A DNA stretch of 64,000 nt from Blastomussa wellsi (Eukaryota; Cnidaria; Anthozoa; Scleractinia; Plerogyridae), in contig OX393565.1 in assembly GCA_947652115.1 (NCBI GenBank), positions 27,492,231-27,556,230 on the forward strand, given 5' to 3'. Positions 23,357 to 35,672 of this stretch are shown in pieces. A program made the translations under genes and the position numbers. Below the pieces are notes generated by a model. The model saw only the letters and a program-made list of their open reading frames with translations, had not been told where the DNA came from and made no database searches. Positions within the stretch are counted from its first letter, which is position 1. The number at the start of each line of letters is the position of its first letter.

Positions 23357-26301
23357 ATGGAGCTACTTTATTTCTTCGAGACTACTATTGAGTTTCGAGC
23401 AGTTGACCCAGACAACTTGTTCAAGCGATGGTTGGCTATTGTCGAGGCGTTTATTGCATATCCAACGAAAACAACAGGAGTGGAAATCAAGCAGTTCTGG
23501 AAGGTAAACACAGTTTCCAATGATCTAAGATCGGTAGAGCCTGTGGACCGCCTTAATTAGCGGGCGATAGGGGCATTATGGATTTCGAGTTAACTCTTGG
23601 TCAGATGCAGGTCAGATTTATTTGGTGCACCCAGTTTATTATGCGTAGATACAGTCACTCGATGTATTGCGTAAACACAGTCACCACTCTCCTAATAAAT
23701 ATCGGAGACCTCTGTGAGACGGACAACTGGTGTTGATCCCCTACACACAGGTTTTTAGTCATTTTGTCTACAAGCAGGAAGCTGGACACCACTCTAAAAC
23801 AAAAAGTTGGTGTCGATCCCAATGGTGTCCTCCCAAAGACAACAACAACAATTTATTTCAGTATTCCCATATAAGTTCATGGTGTTACCTAATAGAAAAG
23901 TAATTACAGTAGTAATTGTATTTCATCAAATTACAATAGACTGTCTCAGGCTGTGTTTTCACGCAGAAAACTAAGAGGAATGAGGTCAGGAATACGCATG
24001 AATATATTTGAGATCGACTCGACAGACCAGCGGCGAATCTTTAGGGAAGCCCCACTTATTATTTTTTGTTATGGTCCCGTTTATACACCTTTTCCTCCCG
24101 ATGGTGGTCCTCGTCTTCCTAGCATTCTTCTGCCTCAAATTTCGCCCTGCAAGTTTCCCGCTGCTGATAAACAAAAGTAAATTGAAAAACATGTCGGAGA
24201 ACAGTCAGTGTTACTCGGTGAAGTTCGTGACGCTGATAAACGACTGCTTTGTTCATAAATAAAATTTACTTATTGTTACAGCGGCGAAACAGCGAGATCC
24301 TAAACGTAGTGTTTTTCAATCCCGTGTTTTCAGGTATGCGGAGAGAACAAGTTGGTAGGAGGTAAGAATGCTCCATTACAATAGAGCACAATAGAGAGGT
24401 TACAATATAATATATAACCCTCCCCCCCCCAATAAGCAACTGCATTTCAAGTTTTGACTTTTTATAATTACTTATTGATTGACACCCTTTGACAACTGTC
24501 CGGCAACGTTCGTTTGAACTGGCCATGGCTAAAATTAGATTAAACGCGAAACTCCACCGACTTCCATTTCTCGGCAGGACTACCGTACCCCTAAAAACTC
24601 GATTAGGGTAGTCCATTTGAAAGTGGACTATGAAAATGCACTATCTTTAAAAACATTTTTTTAGGTTTTAGTCCATGGACTGGGGGTCAGTGTTTTGTCC
24701 ACCACCACGCTAAACAATGGTCGTTGAGAAAGAGCCCATTTCTTGCATTAAAAAACTGTTGTCTGAAGTCAATCAAAGGAGTAATGATAAGGAGACCAGT
24801 AGTTCAACTCTCAGTATGCGGCTCTGGAAGATGCGTTTTTCTCGTCTTTTACAAAGAACAGCAAGTTGTTGGTGTCCGCTAAATATTTTGAATAGACATT
24901 ATTCCAAAATGGCGGCCGATAAATTAATCTTTTATATGCATGTTGAAGTGGCCCTTCTTTCCTCGATAGCATTAGGTAAGAAGGTCCAATTTATATGTAC
25001 ATAAATCAGCGGCCATTTTGGAATAAGGTACTGTGTGTTTGACAGATTTTGCAATTCGTTCATTTACTTGGTTTGCTCCCTTTTGCCAGTGCTCAGTGTG
25101 GATTCACCAGGAGAACTGGACTCTTGTTTTGCCAGGCTTTCGAAGCAACAGGCCTCTGATGTTCATATCACCACCGAGGTTACCCCCTTCAGACCTTACG
25201 AACAGTTTGCTGGTACTCTTGCCAACAAGTGTGGAGAAAGCCTGGACACCACACATATAAAGAGTGTTTGCAATGATGGATTGTACTATTTCATTACAGC
25301 CAGAGTCGAGTACTCAGGTAACTTCATGTAGTCACGCAACGCTTCACTTCTATGAGAACGTTGCGTGATGCCATAAATGTTTTGTTTACAGTTTTCGCTT
25401 CAGTCTTTTTTTTATTTCTTGTAAACGTTGAGACTACGAAGAATGTTTATCGGTATCTTTTCTAAACTAGGCATCAGTCAGCTAGATCTCCTTAAGATCT
25501 GGACCAAGGAAGCTAAATGTGCTCTGGAGGCAAAACGGTCAGGGACAATCCTGGACTTGTGGAAAGTTGTGGCTGAAAGACAGGTAAGGGATAATTTATA
25601 ACAGGCGTGAAATAGCAAATAATATTGCTGCAAAAATGTGCTCTTCAAATGACTGTCCAAGAAACATTTGCCTACTGAACTGAACCCAAAAGATTTCTCT
25701 TTGGGTTTTTAACAATTGCCAATTTTTTATCATAAGATTTCTCTTTGAGTTTTTAACAACTGTCAATTTTTTATCACTTTAATTCGCTTCCATCTCTCGG
25801 GGAACTCTTAATTTCTGAACCCCCTTCCCTAACCGAATTTTTTCTACTTGTTTGACGCTGAAATTCTCGTATCGACAGGATCGCCTATTATTAATCAACT
25901 GATTGACGGGGAGCATGACGAATAATTTGCCGAAAAGTATCTGTAGTGTTTTCTGAGTAATTCCTGGATCCCCCCCTGTCAGTAGCGAGTGGCGAAGCCG
26001 GAAAGTATTTTAAAATTCTATAGAGAATCGCAGCTGACGCTTCCCTTGCTTTTTTCCTTTGAGTATCCCTCCCCCCCCCCCTCCTCTGGCACCTGCATTT
26101 TATGGTCCGTTAACTGTGGATTATTTCTTGCAGGTTTGGTTGATTGTTTGCGTTAATAACACAGAGGACGCTGACGAGTTTTTAACATTTGACCTGCCAA
26201 TCTTGAAAGAGATGGGAGTCCAACTGTACATAAAGTGCAAGTCCATTCGTCCAGCAACCTGCTGGATTGACGATCTCAAGAAACTTATGTCTGACGAATA
26301 A
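23357..26301 (+). CDS. Tandem muconolactone-isomerase-like protein, copy A
   Basis: Five exons: 23357-23503, 24334-24361 (28-nt microexon), 25090-25317, 25471-25583, 26134-26301; phases 0,1,1,0; 227 residues. Domain 1 (about residues 1-100) opens MELLYFFETTIEF and has FWK plus VCGENKLVG from the microexon, then LSVDSPGELD and PFRPYEQFAGTL. Domain 2 has YYFITARVEYSG, LDLLKIWTKEAK, ILDLWKVVAERQ, NNTEDADEF, FDLPILKEMG and KSIRP. The order LWKVV-x(4)-VxxVD-SPxELD-LP-(VEV)-xLRPY is that of muconolactone isomerase (MIase) family barrels, which in bacteria isomerise muconolactone in the beta-ketoadipate pathway. Domain 1 of this copy has lost the LP and K-x-MGD motifs seen in copies B and C. The enzyme activity is unproven; another dimeric alpha/beta-barrel role is possible. 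No signal peptide or membrane segment. Confidence 0.72.
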
Positions 26302-26325
26302 ACGAACCGAATAAGCTTTTATGCA

Positions 26326-26559
26326 TTAAAGGAGCTACGGCATCGTTCGTGCAATTTAGCTTAAATTTTTCAAAATGGTCATTTCCAATCAGTTTCAATC
26401 TTCTCCATCCTCAGCCATCCTTGTTCCTTTTTGGTTCAGTATCACTCCTTTGGTTTTTATCTTCCTTGACAAACTATTATTTTTCGGTTTCCTGAAATGT
26501 TAATGGTAATTGAGATTGTCCAAGAAATAACTCAACCTATCTTGACGTAGCTCCTTTAA
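26326..26559. mobile_element. TIR element, TTAAAGGAGCTA ends
   Basis: It begins TTAAAGGAGCTACGGC and ends TTGACGTAGCTCCTTTAA, an inverted pair. The interior (TTAAATTTTTCAAAATGGTC, TTCAATCTTCTCCATCC, AGCCATCCTT) aligns with the CCDC170 intron element at 3515-3758. It sits just 3' of copy A. Confidence 0.6.
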
Positions 26560-27007
26560 GATCTATGTGAAACCAAGATAAGCTAGGGCAAGAGACTAAA
26601 ATTAAAGGTTTCATCCATGTTCATCATCATGTTGTCTTGTTCATTCTTTGTTTTTCGTCACTGGTGAGTTTAACAGGCTCTTGCACCGAGGATGAGCCCG
26701 TTTCTGGGGTGTTTGATCCCACATCCCGCCAGTAATTTCAAAGCATCTCACATCCCGGCTACGTATGCCAAACGGAACGCATCCCCGCCAGAACAATTTC
26801 ATCCCGTATCCTGCCCCTAAAACGTCTGGTAGCCCGCCTTGGTTAAAGCCCCATCCTGCATCCTGCCAAACCTGTTTTGGACCCGAACACTTCTCACAGG
26901 AACATGGTGGAGATAACTAGTCAAGACAAATACAATGTTTCCTGAGTTGTGAACTTGTAAAACTTCTGGTAGCCCGCCTTGAATTTTTTCTTAAACACAG
27001 TAAACAG

Positions 27008-27741
27008 GCATCAGTCAGCTAGATCTCCTTAAGACCTGGACCGAGGAGGCTAAACTGGTGTGTTCTGGAGGCAAAAACGTTAGGAACTATCCTGGATTTG
27101 TGGATAGTTGTGGCTGGTATATAGCAACAAAGCTAGAATCTCTTACAATTCAAAGGCGACAGACCACAATCTCAATGTTGGCTCCTGTAATAAATATCTA
27201 ATTGCCATAACCGTTCATCAGTAGGATGCCTAAAATGCTGGTAATTCCACAATTGGTTTCGGCTCCATTAAATCCTATACCAATTGCAGAACATTTCAGG
27301 TGGAGCCACCCACGATGTGAGCACAGTTACTGACAAGAAAAGGTAATAAGGAAAACAACGAAAAATAAATTAAACCGTTAAATTGCGAACTAAGCATACA
27401 CGTCAACTAAATAATATACTGTTATAAAGTCCATTAAATGATTCATATGACACTGCTGCAGAAACTTGTCTTGATTTCTAGATGTTTCCTCCTACCGCTC
27501 ACGAGACACTCTTCAATTCTTCAATTACCAAACAAATTGTACCTCGAAAACAAGATATCTTATTATAAAAGCGTTCTTTCCTCCACGCCACCAAAATAGG
27601 TCAATACAAGAGACCATAATATTTCGGGCACTGTGTCCTGCAGGTATGGGTGATTGTCTGCACAAATAACCCAGGGGATGCCGACGAGCTTTTGATTCGT
27701 CCGCCAGCTGCTGGATCGAAGACCTCAAGAAACTTATGTAA
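27008..27741 (+). pseudogene. Broken partial copy of isomerase-like gene (exons 4-5)
   Basis: A CAG acceptor at 27005 is followed by a close copy of copy A's exon 4 (GCATCAGTCAGCTAGATCTC, then CTTAAGACCTGGAC). It has inserted bases in the middle that shift the frame, and its donor is lost (GTGGCTGGTATATAG in place of GTGGCTGAAAGACAG plus GT). After about 500 bp, a CTGCAG acceptor precedes a copy of exon 5 (GTATGGGTGATTGTCTGC) from which some 60 bp covering the LPILKEMG motif is deleted. Its end, CTCAAGAAACTTATG, is nearly identical to copy A. Exons 1-3 are absent. This is a segmental duplicate of copy A's 3' half, not a processed copy, because the intron position is kept. Confidence 0.85.
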
Positions 27742-28010
27742 GCCGTATTAGAATCTGTGAAACCAAGTTGTCCAAGTTCTCTAGGCTTAGGATTAAAAAT
27801 TAGAAATTTCATCCATTTAATAGTAATTTGATTATTATCAACTGGAAGCAGCTACTGAAATATAATCATTGTGTGTGGCTGATTTGCCGAACGGAAATAA
27901 CAAACAGTGGCGTCTGAAGCAAAATTGCCACAAATGGGTGCTTAATCTTTCTGATTAAATGTTTAGCAATTAATTGTTGTAATCTTTTGGAAATACACTC
28001 ATTGTCTTTC

Positions 28011-28179
28011 ACTAGCCTGCGTAGCTGGCGGGATTCGCGGCGAAGTGCTTTTGTTTTTGGAGAGGCCGTCGTCGGTGCGGCAAAGCCGTGGAGAAATTGG
28101 TGAGGAGTCGATTTGAAATCCCCGCGAATGCTGAGTGAGTAGCTCGCACCCTCAAATCCCGCCGGCTACGCAGGCTAGT
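28011..28179. mobile_element. MITE with ACTAGCCTGCGTAGC ends
   Basis: ACTAGCCTGCGTAGCTGGCG followed by GGATT pairs with AATCCC-GCCGGCTACGCAGGCTAGT at the right end. The GC-rich interior contains GGCCGTCGTCGG. About 169 bp and non-coding. End motifs match the 11437-11624 element. Confidence 0.7.
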
Positions 28180-28749
28180 CTTTCACATACACGTTGGCTG
28201 ACACTCCTATTTATTGCGTGTTTTTTTTCAAACTTATATTTCCGGCTCGGACCAGTGGTGTCCCCACAATTAACGAGAATCCTTCAGTGGGTTTTGCATT
28301 CACAATTCCCTGTTCGAGTGCCCAGGAATGATTCATGTTATGAGATTTCCTGTTCCTTAACATAACCCAGTGAAAGGAAAAACGCACAACACAAGACGTA
28401 CACAAGAGCCAGAAGGTCTACTCCTTTTGGGCGGAGACTCTCCGTAAAGTCCACTATAGAGAGTTAACCCTCCTCCCCCAGGAACGTACACCTAGCCCAG
28501 ATTGACGTGAGCGAAGCGAGTTTGTTTCCTCTATCGCTGTGGTTTGCCGTGAGGCGTTTGTGCGCGGAAATTAGTCGCTTCGTGTTTGTTGTGAGCGAGT
28601 GATTTTTGCTCTATTTTTCTGAGAGATTTATTTGGAAATTACATAAAAAGGTAACAAAATGAAAGGCAGGCTCGTGTTTGCCGTTTGCCGGATAACGTCA
28701 TGCTTAATCTCTCTATTCGCGCCTTCCACCACTGAAACAACGTGATATA

Positions 28750-28826
28750 TTTTTTAGACATAGTTAGGTAATTTGTTGTTTATAACTTACATTTTTAGAT
28801 ATGGTTAGGTAATTTGTAGTTTTTAA
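28750..28826. repeat. Two-copy tandem repeat, ~41-bp unit
   Basis: Two copies of TTTTTAGAYATRGTTAGGTA followed by ATTTGTWGTTT lie head to tail. No coding frame or known element is evident. Confidence 0.65.
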
Positions 28827-31800
28827 TTTTAATTTACCTTCTGTGAAGCGTTTTTGGCTTATATATTACTCAGAGCACTTTAGATTTATCCTAATAAAGC
28901 GCAGGATTGGGTAGTGTACTGTATTGTGATATTTCCCGCCCACGTGCACGCTGTGTTACCTTGTCCAGACCGGGAGGGGTGGGGTGGTAAGTCACGTCAC
29001 CCGGGATGAATTTGAACGTTTATCACTTTTTCAAAATTTAACCAAAAGCTGGAAAACTTTGCAACTTTAACTAAAATTTATCTGGGAACAATTTGGTATG
29101 ACAGGTTATTGTGTCAGAAACTTGACTTTGCCATAGCAACCGTTTTCTGACAGGTGTCTATTGCTTTATTTGAAATGTTCATGTTTTTGCAGCTATTTTT
29201 ACATGATTAGGACATTTTAGCAACATTTGTTCATTTTGAGTGCTTTTCGGTAGTTTTTTTTGTTGTTTTCTAGCTGTCGACATTTTGGAAATATCAAGAA
29301 ATCCAAGATGGTTTTTGTATGGACATCATGACGTAATTATCACGTGATCTCACGTCACCTATCTTGAAAGACAAATCAAAGTTAAGGAGGGAGGGCGGAA
29401 TCCTCCAACCCGGTCCGAAAAAATTCGAAAAATCCCTGTCTGATGTAGGGACATGCCTAGCATGATGAAATATTCTCCAATGCAAGCCTCCACAAGCCTG
29501 TATAAATAACGTTGCTTTACCTTTCGGTTCGGCTCTAGTATGTACAAGGTTAGTTTTAAAAATACTCAAATTATAAACGGAAATTGCCGGTATTCTCATA
29601 GAAACGCTTTCGTGTCATTTTTCTCCACTGATACAATGGAAATTTCTGTGCACTGGACTGGTACACTGTGCAAAGAAATTTCCCGCTTAGCTCCGTACGC
29701 TTTTCAAAGGCCAGGGTGTCTTGAAGAAGAAAATATCAAGGGAACTATAGTTGCGGAAATGTGACATTCAGTGCGTACTGAACAAAGAGGACCAAAGAGG
29801 GAAGCAAAAACAGCCGAATTAGTCTGGCTTTGGGATCAATTAAAAAAGTGAATACAAGCTCTCATGTAGAAAACAGAGAGATCGAAGGGACCGAAAACTT
29901 TCGACTTGTAGCACTACTGCCAACGTGAGAGCATGATTGCTATGCAGTGCATGGATGAGATTGTGATAACAGATATATTGACCTTAGCATTAAAGTAAGA
30001 GTTTTGCGCAAGGCGTAGTATTATGTTCCATTCAGTAAAAAAAAAAAACAGCGTCGCTCTTCTCCAGCTTTGCGTCATTTTGGGATTAGTAGCCATCATT
30101 TATTCCAGCAGAGCATAAGAAAAATTTTTCTCCGCCCCTTGCGTGTTTATATTCCTGATTGTTACTCATCAATTCGCTATGCTTTGTGACGGAGGAGGAT
30201 TATCATAATCTATTTGATTTAAACAAGACATTTCTCAAGTGGCCAACTACTTAAAAAAAAACGTAAAACCACAAGACATTTTTCCAGCAACCTCACAACC
30301 GATCTACACCATAACCCTTTATCTTAAGCTCTGAATATTATTTACATATTGCTTCAACCTGAACTCTTCCTGTCACTTTTTTCATGAAACCGCCCGGCGT
30401 AGATTCCTAATTCTTATTAACTAGTTCTATACTCTATAATTATTGTAGTTTATACTATGCGTACTAATTGTAAAAGGTGGCTTTCACCGGCCAACTGCAA
30501 ATGGCGACATTAGATACAGCACGATCATTCTTCAGGCACCAGTTTTGTAATTAGGAATGCTATCATACTTAGCAATCGGATCAATATAACACATTATCGA
30601 TAGAGAATAACGATCGGCGACGAAATAAGCACAGCTTCAAGTGGGTGACCCTGTTTAAGTTCCCACACAATTATTTATTCACTATCGAGTGTCTTCATTC
30701 TTTGCGCAAGGGTTTGGTGTAATGACAGAAGCATATTGACCATGTACCTTGATTTTATCTCTACGTGTTCCTCACTGAGGTCCACTGATGCCCTGAAATT
30801 CCATGTCTTTTTTTCTGTAGCTGCATCTTAAGCTTGATCTTGCTTTTCCGGCTCTAGATTTTCTTAGCATACTATAGACGACAAGATCTAGCACATCATC
30901 AATACAACTCAATGCTCAGGTATGTTTTCAAAACGGCCATTTAATTACATTTCTTTTCCGAAAAATCTTCGACTTCCTTGACACATTTACAACAACTATA
31001 GCAAACCAAGTGTGTTTTGCGCTGATCAAATATGGCCACCACAACTGCGAAATGGCCGCCAAACATCCAAAGCCAATACTCAAGTCGTCGCAGCTTAAGT
31101 TGCTTTGCCGGAGACAAAAATATATGTTTCTATTCGCGTTTGCACTCCTGCGAAGCCGTAAAGATAGGATGTGTTCAACAATTGTTCTACAAAAACCCTG
31201 GGATATAACTTTCAAGTCGAGAATAACTCACACTCACCAAGACTGTTTTCGAAAACAACAAAACTTCATGCAGTAATACCTATGTGTAATTCTGCGACGA
31301 AACCTCCTCACAAACAGCACGAATAACACCCCAAAAATATCAGCCATATTTGTCTAGTTATCTCTTAATTACTGGGCGTGAATAATATTCCCCTGGATTA
31401 AATTCCACCTGTATCCCCTTTCGGTGGGCATTATACAATATCTGTCAATCAAATTCATATGGTTTTCTCTTTAATTTGTTTGCCATTAAAATAGATAACG
31501 AAAGCAAAAATCCAGATACTTGATGAATGATCTGAAAAATAGGTTATCTTTGATTTGTCTAAATTAAATTAATAAGCAAACTGACTTTCTCTTTGAAGTG
31601 TCGTGCTGCTTTGCACATATTGTGGGTGATTAGTAATCGACTGTGGTATCACGCATCATCGGCTTTCCGTACAAAATTTCAACGCTTGTCTTTTTCTCGC
31701 CCTCGAGTCTTGAGCCATTGGGTGGGCAGTGATTTCAAGCAATCTATGGCGCCTGGATGATGCCACAGGGCGTGTGAAAATGATTCTGACAAATGAGACA

Positions 31801-32517
31801 GCTAAATACATATTTTAGGGTACAGGTGATCCGTCAAAAATACCGGAATTTTCGCTTCCATGTGTCTGTAACTAGTGACTTCATGGGCAAGATCCGAACC
31901 ACTGTTATACTTTATTTGATAAAAGCTTAAGTTGTAAAGTCTTCATAAAGAAACAATGTTTGTGTAATAGTTATGATACTCGAAAGCTAAATTTTATTTA
32001 TTTAACAATAGGTTTTCTTGAAACAATCCAAATTCTACCACATCCTGAATGTTGGCTTGAATGGATACCAAACAATACTTTGAATCGTTCTGCCAAAAAA
32101 TGCTAACTAATCTCCTTCTATTTATAGCAGGAAATGAGTTGTACTTGTATATATTTATTCATTGTTATCTGCCCGATTCTCGTTTCCGTGAATTTATAAT
32201 TATAACTGATTCACTGCGTATCCGTAAGCTTTGTTTTAGGGTAGACTTCATTCTATTATGATTCACACGAGGATTTAAAATTCCCGGTCGCAACTTACAT
32301 TAGTGACTTCCGTTTGTCCCAGTGGGCGCCGAATCGGAAGTGCTCACCGCACGTGACGAAAGGGAAATGATTATTACTCGGCCCAAGTTAAATATCACTC
32401 ACGTTATTGGAATCCTAACAGTTGGTGGTGCGGTCATCCAGGCTGATACGCCTTTAAAGTCTTCAACCAAAAAAAAAAGGAATCCTCGTATTTTGTCGCT
32501 AAATCTCAGAACTCATA

Positions 32518-33498
32518 ATGATGGATTTCGCTATGAACTACTCAACTACGACAACTGGTCCATGTAATTTGCCTCTTGGACATATCACTGGATTACTGTC
32601 TGTTAATATCTTGTCGACAATTATTGGTACGATTGGCAATGTGTTGGTGATCGGCACAGTTTTCACGAACCCGAGTCTGCAGATTATTTCCAACTATTGG
32701 CTAGTTAGCATGGCCATTGCTGATTTAATGGTAACCGCGCTTGGACAACCAATCTTTTCGGTTTTTCTCGGTCTTCAACTGAATGACGAATGCCACGAGC
32801 TTGTGTCGCAGGCTTTCCGTCTGATTGCCAATATGTCATGTTCTGCCTCTGTTCTCCATCTGTGCCTTATAAGCATTGATCGCTGCTTGGTTATACTCCG
32901 ACCGCACGACTTCAGAACGGTGCGAACGAAGAAGCGATTCAGAATAGCTTTGGCTATCGCCTGGACTCTGCCTGTCATCTATGGCATTTTGCGCCTGACG
33001 GTGAGCAAAAAAGGCACATCTTATTTCACAGTCATTGCAGTTGGTATCTGTTTTCTGATAATTATTTCATGCTACAGTTTAATCATCTTAAAAGTCAGAA
33101 AACAAGGGACTGCCACTTTGAAACGCTTGCGTGGCCAGTCACGGAGAAGCGCATCATCCGAACATATGGTAGAGCGTCGCGTGACAGTCACGATAGCCAT
33201 TGTTGTCGTGATTTTCACGGTCTGCTGGTTTCCTTTGCTGTATCTTCGCTCTGCGTTTGCCGAAGATAATTTTGGCGTGGCGTACAACTGGGCAAGAACA
33301 CTGGCTTTGAGCAATTCATCAATGAATCCGTGGATTTACTGTTTCCGGATCGCCGAGTTTCGTGACGCTTACAGAAGACTTTTGAGATGCCAGTGGAAGC
33401 CTGGCAGGTGCGTGACGGGGGCCGCGGGAGATCAAAACGAAATGAACACAACACAGTCCAGCGAATTGGAAACACAAAATACTAGTAATGCTGTCTGA
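32518..33498 (+). CDS. Intronless class A (rhodopsin-type) GPCR 1
   Basis: A single-exon frame of 326 residues has seven hydrophobic segments. Landmarks: N-terminal glycosylation site NYST, GN in TM1 (IGNVLVIG), MAIADLM in TM2, SIDRC at the end of TM3 (DRC instead of DRY), W in TM4, CWFP in TM6, NPWIY in TM7, and a basic helix 8 (RRLLRC). The extracellular loop between TM4 and TM5 is very short and has no cysteine, and the usual cysteine at the top of TM3 is absent, so the standard disulphide is missing. Such loss is known in melanocortin-type and related receptors. The ligand is unknown. Of the nearby ATGs, the third (32533) aligns best with the start of the paralogue at 39157. Polyadenylation may use AATAAA at about 34023. 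Confidence 0.88.
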   Translation: MMDFAMNYSTTTTGPCNLPLGHITGLLSVNILSTIIGTIGNVLVIGTVFTNPSLQIISNYWLVSMAIADLMVTALGQPIFSVFLGLQLNDECHELVSQAFRLIANMSCSASVLHLCLISIDRCLVILRPHDFRTVRTKKRFRIALAIAWTLPVIYGILRLTVSKKGTSYFTVIAVGICFLIIISCYSLIILKVRKQGTATLKRLRGQSRRSASSEHMVERRVTVTIAIVVVIFTVCWFPLLYLRSAFAEDNFGVAYNWARTLALSNSSMNPWIYCFRIAEFRDAYRRLLRCQWKPGRCVTGAAGDQNEMNTTQSSELETQNTSNAV

Positions 33499-35672
33499 TA
33501 TCGCGAGAACTAACAATATTTTTATCGTAAAGTATACAAAAAAAGTATACAAAATATCAGTAAACGTAGCTGGAGTAGTTCTGGCGTGTTACATTGTAAA
33601 AATATATCTGACTTGCTTTACATCGAAGTGTAAAATTTCACTTTTCAGCCGGATAATCCATTTGTTTCGCTGGATGTCTTTCAACATAGAACATTATTGT
33701 TGATAACAAAAACAATAAGGATGTATAAACTACCAAATAATCGCTTCTATGGCAATATACTTTAGTTGTATTTCTATCGCGCAATGTTTTTGAAAGAATT
33801 CTACATTTAGCTTATAACAATACATACAGTATATACAAGAAAGAATGTAATCGTTTTAACAAATCATCTTAGGATTAAGTTGAGGTTATGAAATTCATTC
33901 TGTCGATGCCATCTATATTTTTCCTTTTTTCCTGAGTTCTGATTTAATATATAATAATTGTTAATTATATTGTTGTTAAGTAAAGTAATTTTTTATATTT
34001 TACGCGGTGCCTTTGTGTTGTAAATAAACTGAGATTAAGTCTTTGTATTATGATTCGATGATTCTGTTGTACATTGTGTAGATTCTAACACAAAAACAAT
34101 TTATTATAATAACAATTAATAAGCAAAGTAGAAAAAAATAATGATGATAACCACACTTACTACAGATAAGAAAGAAGACACTGGAAAATTATGACAAGTC
34201 CATCCCCGAGAATAAATCCCAAAATCTCCCAAGAAAAAAGAATATCGATAACAGGCCACTGTCACACAAATATAGCCCGTGATCGTAAAGGACGATATAT
34301 AAATTGTTAGCCCCATTAACTAGCTTTCGTTCGCAGTGCATTTTCAGGATTGTCGAGTCATGAGAGGGTTGCGATGTTCACGTGTAGACCGCAAAGTGTG
34401 TTTTGTGTTTCATATCGTAACGTTTGGACAATTTCATTTGTTCTCAAAAAAATGTTAAAAAGATCTCCAGCTGTGAGAGAAGCTGTAATTGAACACTCTT
34501 AAAATGACGATAGTTTGATGCCATGTTTGAGCCTCACACGAGGTTAAGCTAGCGTTTAGTGAATTTTGGAGAAATTCCCTCGCGATATTTATAGTGCGAC
34601 TAACTCAACCGAGTCCACCTAACGCCTAATCACAAGAAGAGTTCAGAACAAAAGAATCGGAGGCACACCAATCACAATGGGGTAGAAAATTTAATGTGCA
34701 AGACGTTGTGGACATCCCAAACTTGCTGTATTTTTTGGTTACGTTCAAAATTTTGAAGAACATCATAGTTCTGTGGGGGATGTTGAATCGGTCTATATAT
34801 TTGGTGGATCGTCTGATCGTGCGTATACTCTGTAGCGAATGAAACGCGTGGCTGGGGGCTGACTCGAAAACCACTATGTTACTTCAGTTCTCAGACTGTT
34901 CTTTATAGAACATGTAAATTCTTCTTTTTTCTTTTTCTTATTAATATTTAATTAACTGTGTTTAAAAGAGTAAAGAAATTGTTATACTTATAAAAAATAA
35001 CTAATTTTTTGTTTGGTTTGTTGTTTTGCTTGGAGAAAAGAGAAGCAAAATATGTTTTTGCTACACGGCAGAAACACCCCGCGTTTCCTCGCGGCAAGGA
35101 AACATATTTCCTCGTTTTGCCACCGAAGAGTTTAGAAATTCGTGCTTTGAGTGGTGATGACACTGAAGATCAGGCGTTCTTTAACGTTATTGGTTCTTTA
35201 CGGAAAAGGTCACCTTAGTTGTTTCTCAAAGAATGCGTTGATCAAGTTGGTTAATTTGTTCTATGTGGCCCGGTTCTTGTTAATTTACCGCCTGTTTTGC
35301 ATGTCTATTTGAACCGAATTCCCTTGATTCAGTATATCAAGTAGATGTTCATATACCTTCATAAAGGTAGGTTAATCGGCGTAGCGAATTTTATGCCTTC
35401 TTCTAAGTATATAGTTCTATTAAACATGATATCTAAGCTTTTGCGTAAATGAATATCAGTCTATTCCTCCTCATAGGGTGAAACTCTTCACCAATTACAG
35501 GCATACTTTTGTGCTGGAGATATTATGAAAAGCCAACCCAAAATCCATCTTTTGTCACGGAAATTTCACACCCAAGTGAATCATGTCAATTATTGATCTG
35601 GAAACTTTATATTTATAGTTTTGTTAGCTAAGTGTACAACGCACAAAGGCATATGAAAACTAGCCAAATAAT
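33499..35672. other. Intergenic region 3' of GPCR 1 and dehydrogenase
   Basis: This is the AT-rich 3' flank shared by two convergent genes, the GPCR (+) and the dehydrogenase (-). I see no gene, strong repeat or RNA in it. Overlapping open frames at 34948-35218 on both strands lack recognisable features. Confidence 0.5.

Larger units (their letters stand above)
26560..32517. other. Intergenic region between isomerase pseudogene and first GPCR
   Basis: Apart from the pseudogene at 27008-27741, this stretch holds the MITE at 28011-28179, a two-copy tandem repeat (28750-28826), and a CATCCCGC-rich repeat around 26700-26880. Many unremarkable AT-rich bases make up the rest. I find no supported gene between 27742 and 32517; open frames around 29300-29760 and 31010-31276 lack recognisable domains or splice context. 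Confidence 0.5.

Noticed and set aside
24718..24760. VVEKEPISC frame as the copy A microexon
   Set aside because: It resembles the motif but has no AG acceptor before it and no donor at the right phase. 24334-24361 has both.
35009..35218. Overlapping frames on both strands near 35 kb
   Set aside because: No recognisable motif; likely the product of an imperfect inverted repeat in the 3' flank of the dehydrogenase.
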